Shown: positions 7,161 to 14,829 of the stretch, piece after piece
How positions within the stretch are numbered: the stretch's first letter is position 1
Layout of the letters: each line of letters starts with the position of its first letter
Assembly: GCA_027007465.1 (NCBI GenBank)
Contig: JALTFF010000104.1
Coordinates: forward strand, 1 to 18,529
Reading direction: 5' to 3'
Length of the DNA stretch: 18,529 bases
Origin: a bacterium
GTDB taxonomy: Bacteria > Patescibacteriota > Patescibacteriia > Patescibacteriales > JALTFF01
Program-made: the position numbers and the translations under genes
Notes under the pieces: model-generated
The model's input: only the letters and a program-made list of their open reading frames with translations
The model's database searches: none
Told to the model about the DNA's origin: nothing

Positions 7161-8675
7161 TTATCTTGCATATTCTATAACCCTCATTTCTCTAATTACA
7201 TTTACCTTAATCTCGCCTGGATATTTTAATTCTATTTCTATTTGATGCGCAATTTTTCTAGCTAAATTATGAGCTTCTAAGTCATCAATTTTGTCTGGCA
7301 TAACAAAAACTCTTATTTCCCTTCCAGCTTGTATTGCATAGACCTTTTCTACCCCATCAAAATTCTTAGCAACATTTTCTAACTCTTCTAATCTTTGTAA
7401 ATATCTTTCATAAGTATCTTTTCTAGCTCCTTCGCGAGCGCCGCTAATAGCATCAGCAACTTTTACAATTACTGACATTAAGTCAGCTGGCTTATCATCA
7501 TGATGAGTTAGAATAGGATTAATAATTTTGTCAGAAAGATGGAATTTTTTAGCTATGTCTCTTCCAATCTCCATATGTGTGCCTTTAATTTCTTGGTCTA
7601 AAGCTTTTCCTATATCATGTAGAAGTCCGGCTTTTTTAGCTAAAGTAACATCAGCGCCTAATTCTTCTGCTATTAAGGCTGATAAGTTAGCCACTTCAAT
7701 AGAATGTTGAAGAACATTTTGTCCATAGCTTGTTCTATATTTTAAACGTCCTAAAATTTGCACTAATTTTGGATCAAAGCCTGTAACACCTACTTCATAC
7801 ATTGCTTCTTCTCCAGCTTTTTTTATGTCTAAGGCTACTTGCTTTTTAGCCTCTTCAATAGTTGATTCAATTCTTGCTGGATGAATCCTGCCATCTAAAA
7901 TTAATTTTTCCAAAGCTCTTTTAGCTATTTCCCTTCTAATAGGTGAGAATGCTGACAATGTAATAGTGTTTGGTGTGTCATCAACGATAATTTCCACGCC
8001 AGTTGATTGTTCTATAGCTTTGATATTTCTTCCTTCTCTTCCAATAATTCTACCTTTCATTTCATCATTTGGCAAGCCTACTGTGCTAGTAGTTGATTCA
8101 GCAGCTAAAGGAGATGCCATTCTTTCCATAGCTAATAATAACATTGATCTGGACTTTTTTTCAATTTCTTCAGCGCCTTCATTTTCTAATTTTCTAATTC
8201 TAGATAAAATACTTTCCTTCATTTGACTTTCAATATTTTTCATCAACACTTCTCCAGCTTGTTCTTTTTTCATTCCTGCAATTTTTTCTAATTTTTCTAA
8301 TTGTTCTTTTTTGATTTCATTTATTCTCTTTTTTACTTCTTCAACTCTAGTTATTTTTTCATAAAGTTTTGTTTGCTTAGCTTGTAATTCAAATAATTTT
8401 TTGCTAAAAATATTTTCTTTTCTTTCTAAGCGATTTTGTTGCTCTTTAATTTCTCTATTTCTTCTCCTTTCTTCTTTTTTAGCTTCTTCAATAATTTTGA
8501 TTGCTTTTTCTTGAGCATTTAATAGTTCTCGTTTTTGTTTTGCTTTTGTTTCTTCAATTATTTTTTCTGCTTTTGTTTTAGCTGATTTTATTTTTTTGCT
8601 TACAGCTATCTTTCTTGTTATAAATCCTAAAATAAACCCTAAAACAAGAATAGCTAAAGAAATAATGATTTCCAT
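7161..8675 (-). CDS. rny: Ribonuclease Y
   Basis: RNase Y is a membrane-anchored endoribonuclease that starts mRNA decay. The 504 residues follow the family plan: an N-terminal membrane helix (about 3-20), a long charged coiled coil (about 28-175), and a KH RNA-binding domain with GRIIGREGRN (208-217) and GVEIIVDDTPN (226-236). An HD domain follows, with HSIEVA (H324), the catalytic pair in LLHDIGK (H353, D354) and ILTHHDD (H391, H392). The C-terminus ends with the typical YPGEIKVNVIRE. Length is close to the usual 510-520. It is the first gene of rny-ymdB-hup, preceded by 281 bases without a gene. I see no convincing promoter and no Shine-Dalgarno sequence before the ATG. The glycine-rich KH loop and the HD residues look intact, so it should be active. 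Confidence 0.96.
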   Translation of the reverse strand: MEIIISLAILVLGFILGFITRKIAVSKKIKSAKTKAEKIIEETKAKQKRELLNAQEKAIKIIEEAKKEERRRNREIKEQQNRLERKENIFSKKLFELQAKQTKLYEKITRVEEVKKRINEIKKEQLEKLEKIAGMKKEQAGEVLMKNIESQMKESILSRIRKLENEGAEEIEKKSRSMLLLAMERMASPLAAESTTSTVGLPNDEMKGRIIGREGRNIKAIEQSTGVEIIVDDTPNTITLSAFSPIRREIAKRALEKLILDGRIHPARIESTIEEAKKQVALDIKKAGEEAMYEVGVTGFDPKLVQILGRLKYRTSYGQNVLQHSIEVANLSALIAEELGADVTLAKKAGLLHDIGKALDQEIKGTHMEIGRDIAKKFHLSDKIINPILTHHDDKPADLMSVIVKVADAISGAREGARKDTYERYLQRLEELENVAKNFDGVEKVYAIQAGREIRVFVMPDKIDDLEAHNLARKIAHQIEIELKYPGEIKVNVIREMRVIEYAR

Positions 8676-8899
8676 AAAAATAATTATTTCTTAATGCAAA
8701 ATGAATTGAGTGAGTTAAATTTATCAAATATTAAAAAATTTACAATATTTTTTCAGTATCAATATTTGTGAGAATAAATATCTTATTTCCATTTTTTTTA
8801 TGTTCTGATCAATAAAAATAATACTATTTTTCATATTTTTTGGTTTATAGCAAGTTTTAATAACTAAACTCTTATTCATTTTTGTTTAAGAAATACAAA

Positions 8900-8927
8900 A
8901 TTAAATATAATAATTGTTATATTTAAT
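8900..8927 (-). terminator. AT-only hairpin after the CNNM-like gene, candidate terminator
   Basis: ATTAAATATAA (8900-8910) and TTATATTTAAT (8917-8927) form a perfect 11-bp stem with a 6-base loop. It lies 30-57 bases past the CNNM stop on the minus strand and is followed there by T-rich sequence. The stem has no G-C pair, so termination would be weak. The rest of 8676-8956 shows nothing I can name. Confidence 0.45.
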
Positions 8928-8956
8928 CTATCACAAAATCTAATTTTAAGCAAATT

Positions 8957-9964
8957 TTATATTTTTAATCCTCTTTTTTTAACTTGTTCTTTTGCATTTT
9001 TTTGAAGATCAATAATTTTGTCAGTTTCATCAACTATTTCGCGGCCAAAAACCTCTTCAATAACATCTTCTAATGTCGCAATTCCTCTTAACGAGCCATA
9101 TTCATCAAAAACAAAGGCAATATGTGTTTTTTTACTAATAAATTCATTTAACAATACATCAAGCTTTCTATTTTCAGGCACAATAATAAGATTATTTTTA
9201 TGATAAATATCTTTTATTTTTACACCTAGATTAATCCCGATTAAATCTTTTGTATATAAAATTCCCACTATTTTATCAATATGTTTGTCATAAATAGGAA
9301 TTCTTGTAAAACCATACTTTTTAATTCTTTGAAGATTTTTTTTATCTAAAATATCTTTAACATCAAGGGCAAAAACAACAGTTCTTGGAGTCATTATGCT
9401 TCTAACAATTTTGTCAGAAAATGATAATGCTCCTAACATAATGCGCTCTTCATCAGTGTCAATTTTAGATTTTGGTGAATCTTCGTGAAATTTAATAATT
9501 TCCTTAAATTCTCTTTTGCTTAAAATATTTGGCATTTCTTTGCCTAAAATTTTATCCAATACCCAAGAGAGTGGCAAGGCAATAGGATATAAAACAAAGA
9601 TAAAAAATTTTACCAACCAAATAATTTTTGAACTTAATTCAATTGCATATCTTGAAAAAATTGCTTGTGGAAGGATTTCACCAAAAATCACAATCAATGC
9701 AGTTGCTAATAATCCAGCAATTATTCCATTAACAATACTGCCAAGAAAAATTGATAAAGCTGAATTTACGGCAACATTACCAATCAACAAGGTGCAGAGA
9801 AGTAAATTTCCATTTTTGCGAACAGTATAAACTTTTTTAGCTTTTTTATTCCCTAGTTTAGCTTTTCTTTTTAAGTCTTCTTTATCAATACTGAGCAATC
9901 CTAATGTGAGGCCTGAAAAAATACCTGATAAGCAAATTAGTAAAATTATAATAACATAATTCAT
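8957..9964 (-). CDS. CNNM/DUF21 transporter-like membrane protein with paired CBS domains
   Basis: The N-terminal DUF21 (CNNM) domain has membrane segments near residues 2-22, 53-75, 78-100 and 112-136, with the signatures SGIFSGLTLGLLSID (13-27), GNVAVNSAL (62-70) and FGEILPQ (94-100). Two CBS motifs follow: MTPRTVVFALD (191-201) with GFTRIPIYD (218-226), and HIAFVFDEYGSLRGIATLED (281-300). Family members move or regulate divalent cations such as Mg2+; older annotations call them hemolysin-like. The C-terminal CorC/HlyC domain seen in longer members is absent: the protein ends about 25 residues after the second CBS domain. It is transcribed alone, away from the lysS group, from a promoter almost touching its ATG. 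Transport direction and substrate cannot be read from sequence. Confidence 0.88.
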   Translation of the reverse strand: MNYVIIILLICLSGIFSGLTLGLLSIDKEDLKRKAKLGNKKAKKVYTVRKNGNLLLCTLLIGNVAVNSALSIFLGSIVNGIIAGLLATALIVIFGEILPQAIFSRYAIELSSKIIWLVKFFIFVLYPIALPLSWVLDKILGKEMPNILSKREFKEIIKFHEDSPKSKIDTDEERIMLGALSFSDKIVRSIMTPRTVVFALDVKDILDKKNLQRIKKYGFTRIPIYDKHIDKIVGILYTKDLIGINLGVKIKDIYHKNNLIIVPENRKLDVLLNEFISKKTHIAFVFDEYGSLRGIATLEDVIEEVFGREIVDETDKIIDLQKNAKEQVKKRGLKI

Positions 9965-9976
9965 ATTATTATGATA

Positions 9977-10005
9977 ATTATAGCTTAGAATTTATTATTT
10001 AGCAA
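9977..10005 (-). promoter_or_regulatory. Promoter of the CNNM-like gene
   Basis: On the minus strand, TTGCTA (10005-10000) is followed after exactly 17 bases by a perfect TATAAT (9982-9977). Only 12 bases separate the -10 box from the ATG, so transcription would begin about five bases upstream of the start codon. The mRNA would then be nearly leaderless, which fits the missing Shine-Dalgarno sequence. Confidence 0.65.
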
Positions 10006-10013
10006 TCTTTATA

Positions 10014-10052
10014 ATAATTAAGCCTTATTTTTAATTGACATAGCTTAATTAT
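10014..10052. repeat. 10-bp inverted repeat flanking the -35 box, candidate operator
   Basis: ATAATTAAGC (10014-10023) and GCTTAATTAT (10043-10052) are perfect reverse complements separated by 19 bases. The spacer contains the TTGACA of the rightward promoter, and the left arm is nine bases from the leftward -35 box. This geometry would let a bound dimer or looped pair control both promoters. No regulator gene is nearby. Confidence 0.45.
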
Positions 10053-10062
10053 CTGTTATACT
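10035..10062 (+). promoter_or_regulatory. Promoter for the membrane protein-lysS-serS run
   Basis: A perfect TTGACA (10035-10040) is followed after 16 bases by TATACT (10057-10062); a TATAAT overlaps at 10062-10067. This is the best sigma-70-type promoter in the window. Transcription would begin near 10069-10075, giving a leader of about 220 bases before the ATG at 10291. Confidence 0.72.
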
Positions 10063-10100
10063 ATAATTATATTATCTAATCAGTCTAATTGTTGGATAGT

Positions 10101-10171
10101 AAAGGCGTTTAGTCTTTTCATAAAATCGCATTTAAGTGATTCCTTACTGCTAACGAAGTTGCAAAATTTCG
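10101..10171 (+). other. Row of three small hairpins in the lysS-operon leader
   Basis: Three stems of six pairs follow each other: AAAGGC/GTCTTT (10101-10117), AATCGC/GTGATT (10124-10141) and CGAAGT/ATTTCG (10154-10171), with loops of 5-6 bases. Each has one G-U pair at the fifth position, so they pair fully only in + strand RNA. GCTAAC (10149-10154) could also pair with GTTAGC (10235-10240), and CCAA/TTGG (10224-10235) forms a further short stem. They lie downstream of the TTGACA promoter and before the first ATG. This could be a structured 5' leader or a separate small RNA. No T-box, lysine riboswitch or other known class is recognisable. The remainder of 9965-10290 holds only the promoters and repeat listed separately. 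Confidence 0.4.
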
Positions 10172-10290
10172 CAGAACAAACATAAAAAAACTTTCAATAG
10201 TAGCTTTTATTAAAATAGTATGTCCAAAATATTGGTTAGCTAAAATTATTATTAATTTGCAATCAATTACAAATAATTTATTACATTAAT

Positions 10291-10767
10291 ATGTTAGAGA
10301 ATAATCAATCTATTTTTTGGAGTTTTCCAGAATATAATAAGTATGATAAAAAATTTTCATGGTATTTTTCTATGATTACTCTTGGATTATTGTTTATAAT
10401 TTATGCGATTTGGACAAAGAATTTTTTATTTGCCATAATAATTATTCTCATAGCTGTTATTTTATTTTTAAATGATAAGCAAGAGCCAATTGATATTGAG
10501 ATTGAATTAAATAAAAATGGCGTAAGATTAGGTTCTAAATTTTATTCTTATAAAGATTTTGATAATTTTTGGATAATATATAAGAGAGATGTAAAAAATT
10601 TATATTTTAGTTTTAAATCATGGGCTAAGTTTGACTTGTCAATTCCGTTAGAAGATCAGAATCCAATCAGAATTAGGAAGTTTTTATTAAAATATCTAAA
10701 AGAAGATTTAAAAAAGGAAAATGAACCAACATCTGAAGCCTTAGGAAGAATGTTAAAACTATCATAA
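10291..10767 (+). CDS. Small membrane protein of unknown function upstream of lysS
   Basis: I do not recognise a characterised family. The 158 residues start with a short cytoplasmic-looking stretch containing FWSFPEYNKYDKK, then two membrane helices (about 22-40 and 44-61). A soluble domain of about 95 residues follows, with alternating hydrophobic residues that suggest beta strands, including IDIEIELNKNGVRLGSKFY (67-85) and YKDFDNFWII (87-96). A basic amphipathic tail (about 126-158) ends the protein. The plan, two helices followed by a PH-like beta domain, resembles small membrane proteins often annotated as hypothetical in CPR genomes. The gene lies 10 bases before lysS and shares its promoter, so expression is tied to tRNA charging genes, although no functional link is visible. 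Coding status is well supported by length, composition and tight spacing. Confidence 0.75.
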   Translation: MLENNQSIFWSFPEYNKYDKKFSWYFSMITLGLLFIIYAIWTKNFLFAIIIILIAVILFLNDKQEPIDIEIELNKNGVRLGSKFYSYKDFDNFWIIYKRDVKNLYFSFKSWAKFDLSIPLEDQNPIRIRKFLLKYLKEDLKKENEPTSEALGRMLKLS

Positions 10768-10777
10768 ACATTAGATT

Positions 10778-12268
10778 ATGCTTCAAACAGATGAATATCA
10801 AGATCGTTTAAATCGTCTTGAGATGCTAAAAAAATTAAAAATAGATCCTTATCCAAGTAAAGTTCAAAGAGATTATTATTGTAAAGATTTTTTAGATAAT
10901 TTTGAAAAATTAATTAAAAAACAAAAAAATGTTTATTTAGTTGGGAGAATTAGAAACATTAGATTACATGGAAAATTATGTTTTATAGATATTGCTGATG
11001 AAAGCTCAAAACTTCAGATTGTTATTATGAAATCAGATTTTAAAAATTTTAGCCATATAAGAAAAGATAGTTATAATACTTTAGTTCAATTATTAGATAT
11101 AGGAGATTTTATTCAAGTAAGTGGAATTCCTTATTTAACAAAAAGAGGAGAGAAGAGCATTAAAGCAATTACTTGTAAAATTTTAGCCAAATCACTACGT
11201 CCCTTGCCAGATAAATGGTCTGGATTTAAAAACGAAGAGGAGAGATTTAGAAAAAGATATTTAGATATTTTATTTAATCCAGAAGTAAAAGACCTTATCA
11301 TTAAGAAATCAAAATTTTGGAACTCTGTTCGTCAGTTTATGCAATTAAAAGGATTTTTAGAAGTTGAAACACCAGTTTTAGAAAATACAGCTGGTGGAGC
11401 TGACGCGCGACCATTTGTTACGCATCATAATGCCTTAAATATTGATGTTTACTTACGAATTTCAATGGGAGAGCTTTGGCAAAAAAGATTGATGATAGCT
11501 GGATTTGAAAAAGTTTTTGAAATTGGTAGGCAATTTAGAAATGAAGGAATGGACTCAGAGCATTTGCAAGACTATACTCAGATGGAATTTTATTGGGCTT
11601 ATGCTGATTATGAAAAAGGAATGAAATTAGTAGAAGAATTATTCAAGTATATTGCTAAGCAAACTTTTGGAACTCTAAAGTTTAGAATAAACAAATTTGA
11701 TATTGATTTAAACAAAAAATGGAAAAAATATGATTATGTTAAAACAGTGAAAAAATATACAGGTATTGATATTCTAAATTCAGATATTAAACAAATTGAG
11801 TTAAAATTAAAAGAACTAAATATAAAATACGATAAAAGAGGTTTTAATATTACTCGCGCAATTGATAATTTATGGAAATATTGTCGTAAAAAAATAGCTG
11901 GGCCTGGGTTTTTAATTAATTTGCCAGTTAAAGTTTCCCCTTTGGCAAAAATATTAAAAAATTCTAATTCACTGTTAACTCAAAGATTTCAAGTTCTTAT
12001 AGCTGGTTCAGAATTAGGTAATGGATATAGCGAACTTAATGATCCTATTGATCAAGCAAAACGTTTTAAAGAACAGCAAAAATTGCGTGACAAAGGGGAT
12101 CAAGAAGCTCAAATGTATGATTATGAATTTGTTCAAGCATTAGAATATGGTATGCCACCAACTTGTGGATTTGGAATGAGCGAGAGAGTGTTTTCATTTT
12201 TATCAAATAGATCTGCTAGAGAATGTCAAATATTTCCATTGATGAGGCCTGAAAATAAATCTATATAA
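10778..12268 (+). CDS. lysS: Lysyl-tRNA synthetase, class II
   Basis: The enzyme charges tRNA-Lys with lysine. The 496 residues contain the anticodon-binding OB fold (about 52-136), then the class II catalytic core: RKRYLDILFNPEV (158-170), motif 1 around FMQLKGFLEVETPVL (187-201), AGGADARPFVTHHNALNID (205-223), motif 2 VFEIGRQFRNEGMD (246-259) with QMEFYWAYADY (268-278), and SELGNGYSELNDP (411-423). Motif 3 reads GFGMSERVF (464-472) in place of the common GLGIGIDRL, but keeps the glycines and the arginine. LRISMGELWQKRL (226-238) differs from the usual LRIAPELYLKRL by one extra residue. These variants recall CPR enzymes. The length is normal. serS follows after 17 bases, pointing to a joint transcript. 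No Shine-Dalgarno sequence precedes the start. Confidence 0.94.
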   Translation: MLQTDEYQDRLNRLEMLKKLKIDPYPSKVQRDYYCKDFLDNFEKLIKKQKNVYLVGRIRNIRLHGKLCFIDIADESSKLQIVIMKSDFKNFSHIRKDSYNTLVQLLDIGDFIQVSGIPYLTKRGEKSIKAITCKILAKSLRPLPDKWSGFKNEEERFRKRYLDILFNPEVKDLIIKKSKFWNSVRQFMQLKGFLEVETPVLENTAGGADARPFVTHHNALNIDVYLRISMGELWQKRLMIAGFEKVFEIGRQFRNEGMDSEHLQDYTQMEFYWAYADYEKGMKLVEELFKYIAKQTFGTLKFRINKFDIDLNKKWKKYDYVKTVKKYTGIDILNSDIKQIELKLKELNIKYDKRGFNITRAIDNLWKYCRKKIAGPGFLINLPVKVSPLAKILKNSNSLLTQRFQVLIAGSELGNGYSELNDPIDQAKRFKEQQKLRDKGDQEAQMYDYEFVQALEYGMPPTCGFGMSERVFSFLSNRSARECQIFPLMRPENKSI

Positions 12269-12285
12269 ATTATTTATACGATCTT

Positions 12286-13584
12286 ATGTTAGATATTAAA
12301 TTTATTAGAGAAAATGCTAAAAAAGTAAAGCAAATTGCAAAGTATAAAAATAGGCAAGTAGATATTGATAAATTACTTGAGCTTGATACTAAAAGAAGAA
12401 AATTGCAAGGCAAGATTGATGATTTAAGAAAAAAGAGAAATGAATTGTCATTATATAAAAATGCCAAGCCAAGCTTAAAACAGATTAAAGAAAATAGAAA
12501 AATAAAAAAAGAGCTGTCAGAATTGGAAAAAAAATTTAAATCAATAGATTTAGAATATAAAAAATTGGTTTATTCTGTGCCTAATGTAATTTCAAAAGAT
12601 ACTCCTATTGGACCAGATGAATCAGGGAACAAAGTTATTAAAAAATTTGGTGAGATTCCTCATTTTAATTTTAAGCCAAAAGACCATATTGAACTTGGAA
12701 AAATGCATCATATAATTGATACTGAAAAAGCGGCAAAGATATCAGGATCAAGATTTAATTATTTATTTGATAGCGCTGTAATGATGCAATTTGCTTTAAT
12801 TCAATTTTTAATTAATACATTAACAGATAGAAAAATAATTAAAAAATTAGCTGATAAAGTAGGCAATCCATTTGATAAACCATTTATTCCTGTAATTCCA
12901 CCAGTTATAGTCAAAAGTGAAGTGATAAAAAAAATGGATAGGTTTGATCCAATTGAAGATAGATATTATTTAAAACAAGATGATGCTTTATTAGTGGGAA
13001 GCGCAGAGCATACCTTAGGACCATTGCATATTGATGAAATAATTGATGAAAAAGATTTGCCAATAAGATATATTGGATATTCAACAGCATTTAGAAGAGA
13101 AGCTGGATCTTATGGGAAAGATACAGCTGGTATATTAAGACGTCATCAGTTTGATAAAGCAGAAATGGAGTCTTTTATACAAGAGGAATTTGGGCTTATT
13201 GAACAAGATTTAATAGTTTCTATTCAGGAATATTTAGTCCAACAATTAGAAGTGCCATATCAAGTTGTAAGTATATGTAGCGGAGATATGGGCAAGCCAG
13301 ATTTTAGGCAGATTGATATAGAATGTTGGATGCCTGGGCAAAATAAGTATCGTGAAACTCATACTTCAGATTATATGACTGATTATCAATCAAGAAGATT
13401 AAATACTAAATATAGGACAAAAGATGGCAAAAAGAAATTTGTGCATATGAATGATGCTACTGCATTTGCAATAGGTAGGATTTTAATTGCAATTATAGAA
13501 AATAATCAACAAGAAGATGGGTCTATTTTAATCCCTAAAGTATTGCAGAAATATATGCCAGGTAATTTAAGTGTTATAAAGTAA
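12286..13584 (+). CDS. serS: Seryl-tRNA synthetase, class II
   Basis: The enzyme charges tRNA-Ser, and tRNA-Sec where present, with serine. The 432 residues begin with MLDIKFIRENAKKVKQ and the long antiparallel coiled-coil arm (about 1-100) that grips the tRNA long variable arm. The catalytic core has LVGSAEHTLGPLHIDEI (236-252), where SAE stands for the common TxE, motif 2 STAFRREAGSYGKDTAGILR (266-285), HQFDKAEMESF (287-297) and a motif 3 region HMNDATAFAIGRILIAIIEN (387-406) followed by QQEDGSILIPKVLQKY (408-423). The C-terminus and length are normal. It is probably the last gene of the run from 10291. Two hairpins follow in the next 90 bases. No Shine-Dalgarno sequence is present. Confidence 0.95.
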   Translation: MLDIKFIRENAKKVKQIAKYKNRQVDIDKLLELDTKRRKLQGKIDDLRKKRNELSLYKNAKPSLKQIKENRKIKKELSELEKKFKSIDLEYKKLVYSVPNVISKDTPIGPDESGNKVIKKFGEIPHFNFKPKDHIELGKMHHIIDTEKAAKISGSRFNYLFDSAVMMQFALIQFLINTLTDRKIIKKLADKVGNPFDKPFIPVIPPVIVKSEVIKKMDRFDPIEDRYYLKQDDALLVGSAEHTLGPLHIDEIIDEKDLPIRYIGYSTAFRREAGSYGKDTAGILRRHQFDKAEMESFIQEEFGLIEQDLIVSIQEYLVQQLEVPYQVVSICSGDMGKPDFRQIDIECWMPGQNKYRETHTSDYMTDYQSRRLNTKYRTKDGKKKFVHMNDATAFAIGRILIAIIENNQQEDGSILIPKVLQKYMPGNLSVIK

Positions 13585-13603
13585 TATACTCAAAGAAGCT
13601 TAG

Positions 13604-13623
13604 TTTTGTTATATTAAACAAAA
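13604..13623 (+). terminator. Short AT-rich hairpin after serS
   Basis: TTTTGTT (13604-13610) and AACAAAA (13617-13623) form a 7-bp stem with a 6-base loop, starting 20 bases past the serS stop. It may help end the transcript, but only one G-C pair is present. Confidence 0.35.
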
Positions 13624-13649
13624 TTATAAGAGAAACATATTCTACACAA

Positions 13650-13668
13650 AAAGGAGTTTAGCTCCTTT
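13650..13668 (+). terminator. Hairpin AAAGGAG/CTCCTTT between serS and ddl, probable terminator
   Basis: A perfect 7-bp stem with three G-C pairs and a 5-base TTTAG loop ends in CTCCTTT. The left arm is preceded by an A-run and the right arm ends in T's, as in a bidirectional terminator, although the T-run is short. It lies 27 bases before the ddl ATG. A regulatory role in the ddl leader is an alternative. Confidence 0.5.
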
Positions 13669-13695
13669 ATAAGTTTGACTAAGTAATAAAAATTT

Positions 13696-14646
13696 ATGAA
13701 TAAAAAAATAAAAATTGCCTTATTATTTGGCGGGATATCAGATGAGAGAGAAATATCACTTAAAACAGGGAGCCAAATTTATAAAGCTTTAGATAAGAAT
13801 AAATATAAAATTTTTAAATATGATCTTAAGTTTGATTTAAAAAAATTTTTAAATGACAGTTTAGATAAAAAATTTGATTTAGTTTTTCCAGCTCTACATG
13901 GGAAATTTGGCGAAGATGGCAAATTACAAGGAATGTTAGATATTTTAGGTATACCATATGTTTTTTCCAAAACATTAGCAAGCGCTTTAGCAATGGATAA
14001 GGTTTTAACAAAACAAATTTTTCAAGCAAATAATATTTTAACAGCTGAATATTTGGCTATTTCTAAAACAGATTATAATAAAGATATTTTAGATAAAATC
14101 CAAAAAAAATTAGGCAAAAAAACAATAATAAAGCCATCAAATTCTGGTTCGTCAGTTGGTATTAACATTGCTAAAAATAAAAAAGAACTTGAAAAATATA
14201 TTCAACAAGCTTTTAAATACAGCAGTAAGGTTTTAGTTGAAAAATTTATAAATGGCAAAGAATTAAGTGTTGCGATAATTGGCAATAAGCATCCAAGAGC
14301 TTTGCCAGTAATTGAAATAATTCCCCAAATATCTAATTTTTTTGATTATAAAGCCAAGTATAAAAAAGGTGGAAGTAGGGAAGTGTGCCCAGCTAAAATT
14401 TCAAATAAAATAAAAAATAGTGTTCAAGAAATAGCGCTTAAAATCTATAGCATAATTGAATGTAGAGATATAGCAAGGATTGATTTTATATTAGAGCAGC
14501 GGAGTAATAAATTATATTGCCTTGAAGTAAACACAATACCTGGTATGACATCTGCGAGTTTGGCGCCAAAAGCTGCAAAAGCAGATGGTATGAAATTTAG
14601 TGATTTTTTAGATAAACTCATTAGTCTATCACTTGATTTTACATAA
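13696..14646 (+). CDS. ddl: D-alanine--D-alanine ligase
   Basis: Ddl joins two D-alanines with ATP for the peptidoglycan stem peptide, in the cytoplasm. The 316 residues show the ATP-grasp plan: LLFGGISDEREISLKTG (9-25) with the N-terminal catalytic Glu, FPALHGKFGEDGKLQGMLD (59-77), IIKPSNSGSSVGI (144-156) with the catalytic Ser loop, FFDYKAKY with the conserved Tyr, and CLEVNTIPGMTSASLAPKAA near the end, which carries the metal-binding Glu and Asn. The usual DYEAKY reads DYKAKY here. Length is normal. The gene is flanked by spacers of 111 and 183 bases, so it may be transcribed alone. Together with mltG it supports a cell wall with a DD-dipeptide. Confidence 0.95.
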   Translation: MNKKIKIALLFGGISDEREISLKTGSQIYKALDKNKYKIFKYDLKFDLKKFLNDSLDKKFDLVFPALHGKFGEDGKLQGMLDILGIPYVFSKTLASALAMDKVLTKQIFQANNILTAEYLAISKTDYNKDILDKIQKKLGKKTIIKPSNSGSSVGINIAKNKKELEKYIQQAFKYSSKVLVEKFINGKELSVAIIGNKHPRALPVIEIIPQISNFFDYKAKYKKGGSREVCPAKISNKIKNSVQEIALKIYSIIECRDIARIDFILEQRSNKLYCLEVNTIPGMTSASLAPKAAKADGMKFSDFLDKLISLSLDFT

Positions 14647-14829
14647 CATGTAATAATAAAATATTAGATAATTGGTTATGCGCAGAAAGGAGATCAACTT
14701 ATTTAGCCAAAAGGGAACTAAGTTAATGATTTTTAAATACAAATTATAGGATTTAGTTGCTTTTGATTGATTTGCTTAGAGTGCAGAAACGATAAATTAA
14801 TATTTTTTTGCACATATAAATAATTATTT

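Noticed and set aside
7528..8226. Plus-strand frames of 60-86 codons opposite rny
   Set aside because: They are antisense shadows of RNase Y, whose domains account for the DNA. The same applies to frames opposite the CNNM-like gene, mltG, serS, ddl and eno.
10149..10240. GCTAAC and GTTAGC arms about 90 bases apart, resembling an integron attC site
   Set aside because: The arms do not fit the RYYYAAC/GTTRRRY consensus, there are no matching inner L boxes and no integron integrase is seen. I kept it only as a possible long-range RNA pair.
10070..10290. T-box or lysine riboswitch in the lysS leader
   Set aside because: No T-box antiterminator signature and no conserved lysine-riboswitch core could be found. 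The hairpins are small and do not match either class.
14684..14692. GAAAGGAG as a Shine-Dalgarno sequence
   Set aside because: No ATG, GTG or TTG opens a credible frame at a suitable distance downstream.
14678..14749. A 23-codon frame (ATG to TAG) before the HtrA-like gene
   Set aside because: It has no ribosome binding site and no recognisable similarity, and in sequence this AT-rich frames of this length occur by chance.
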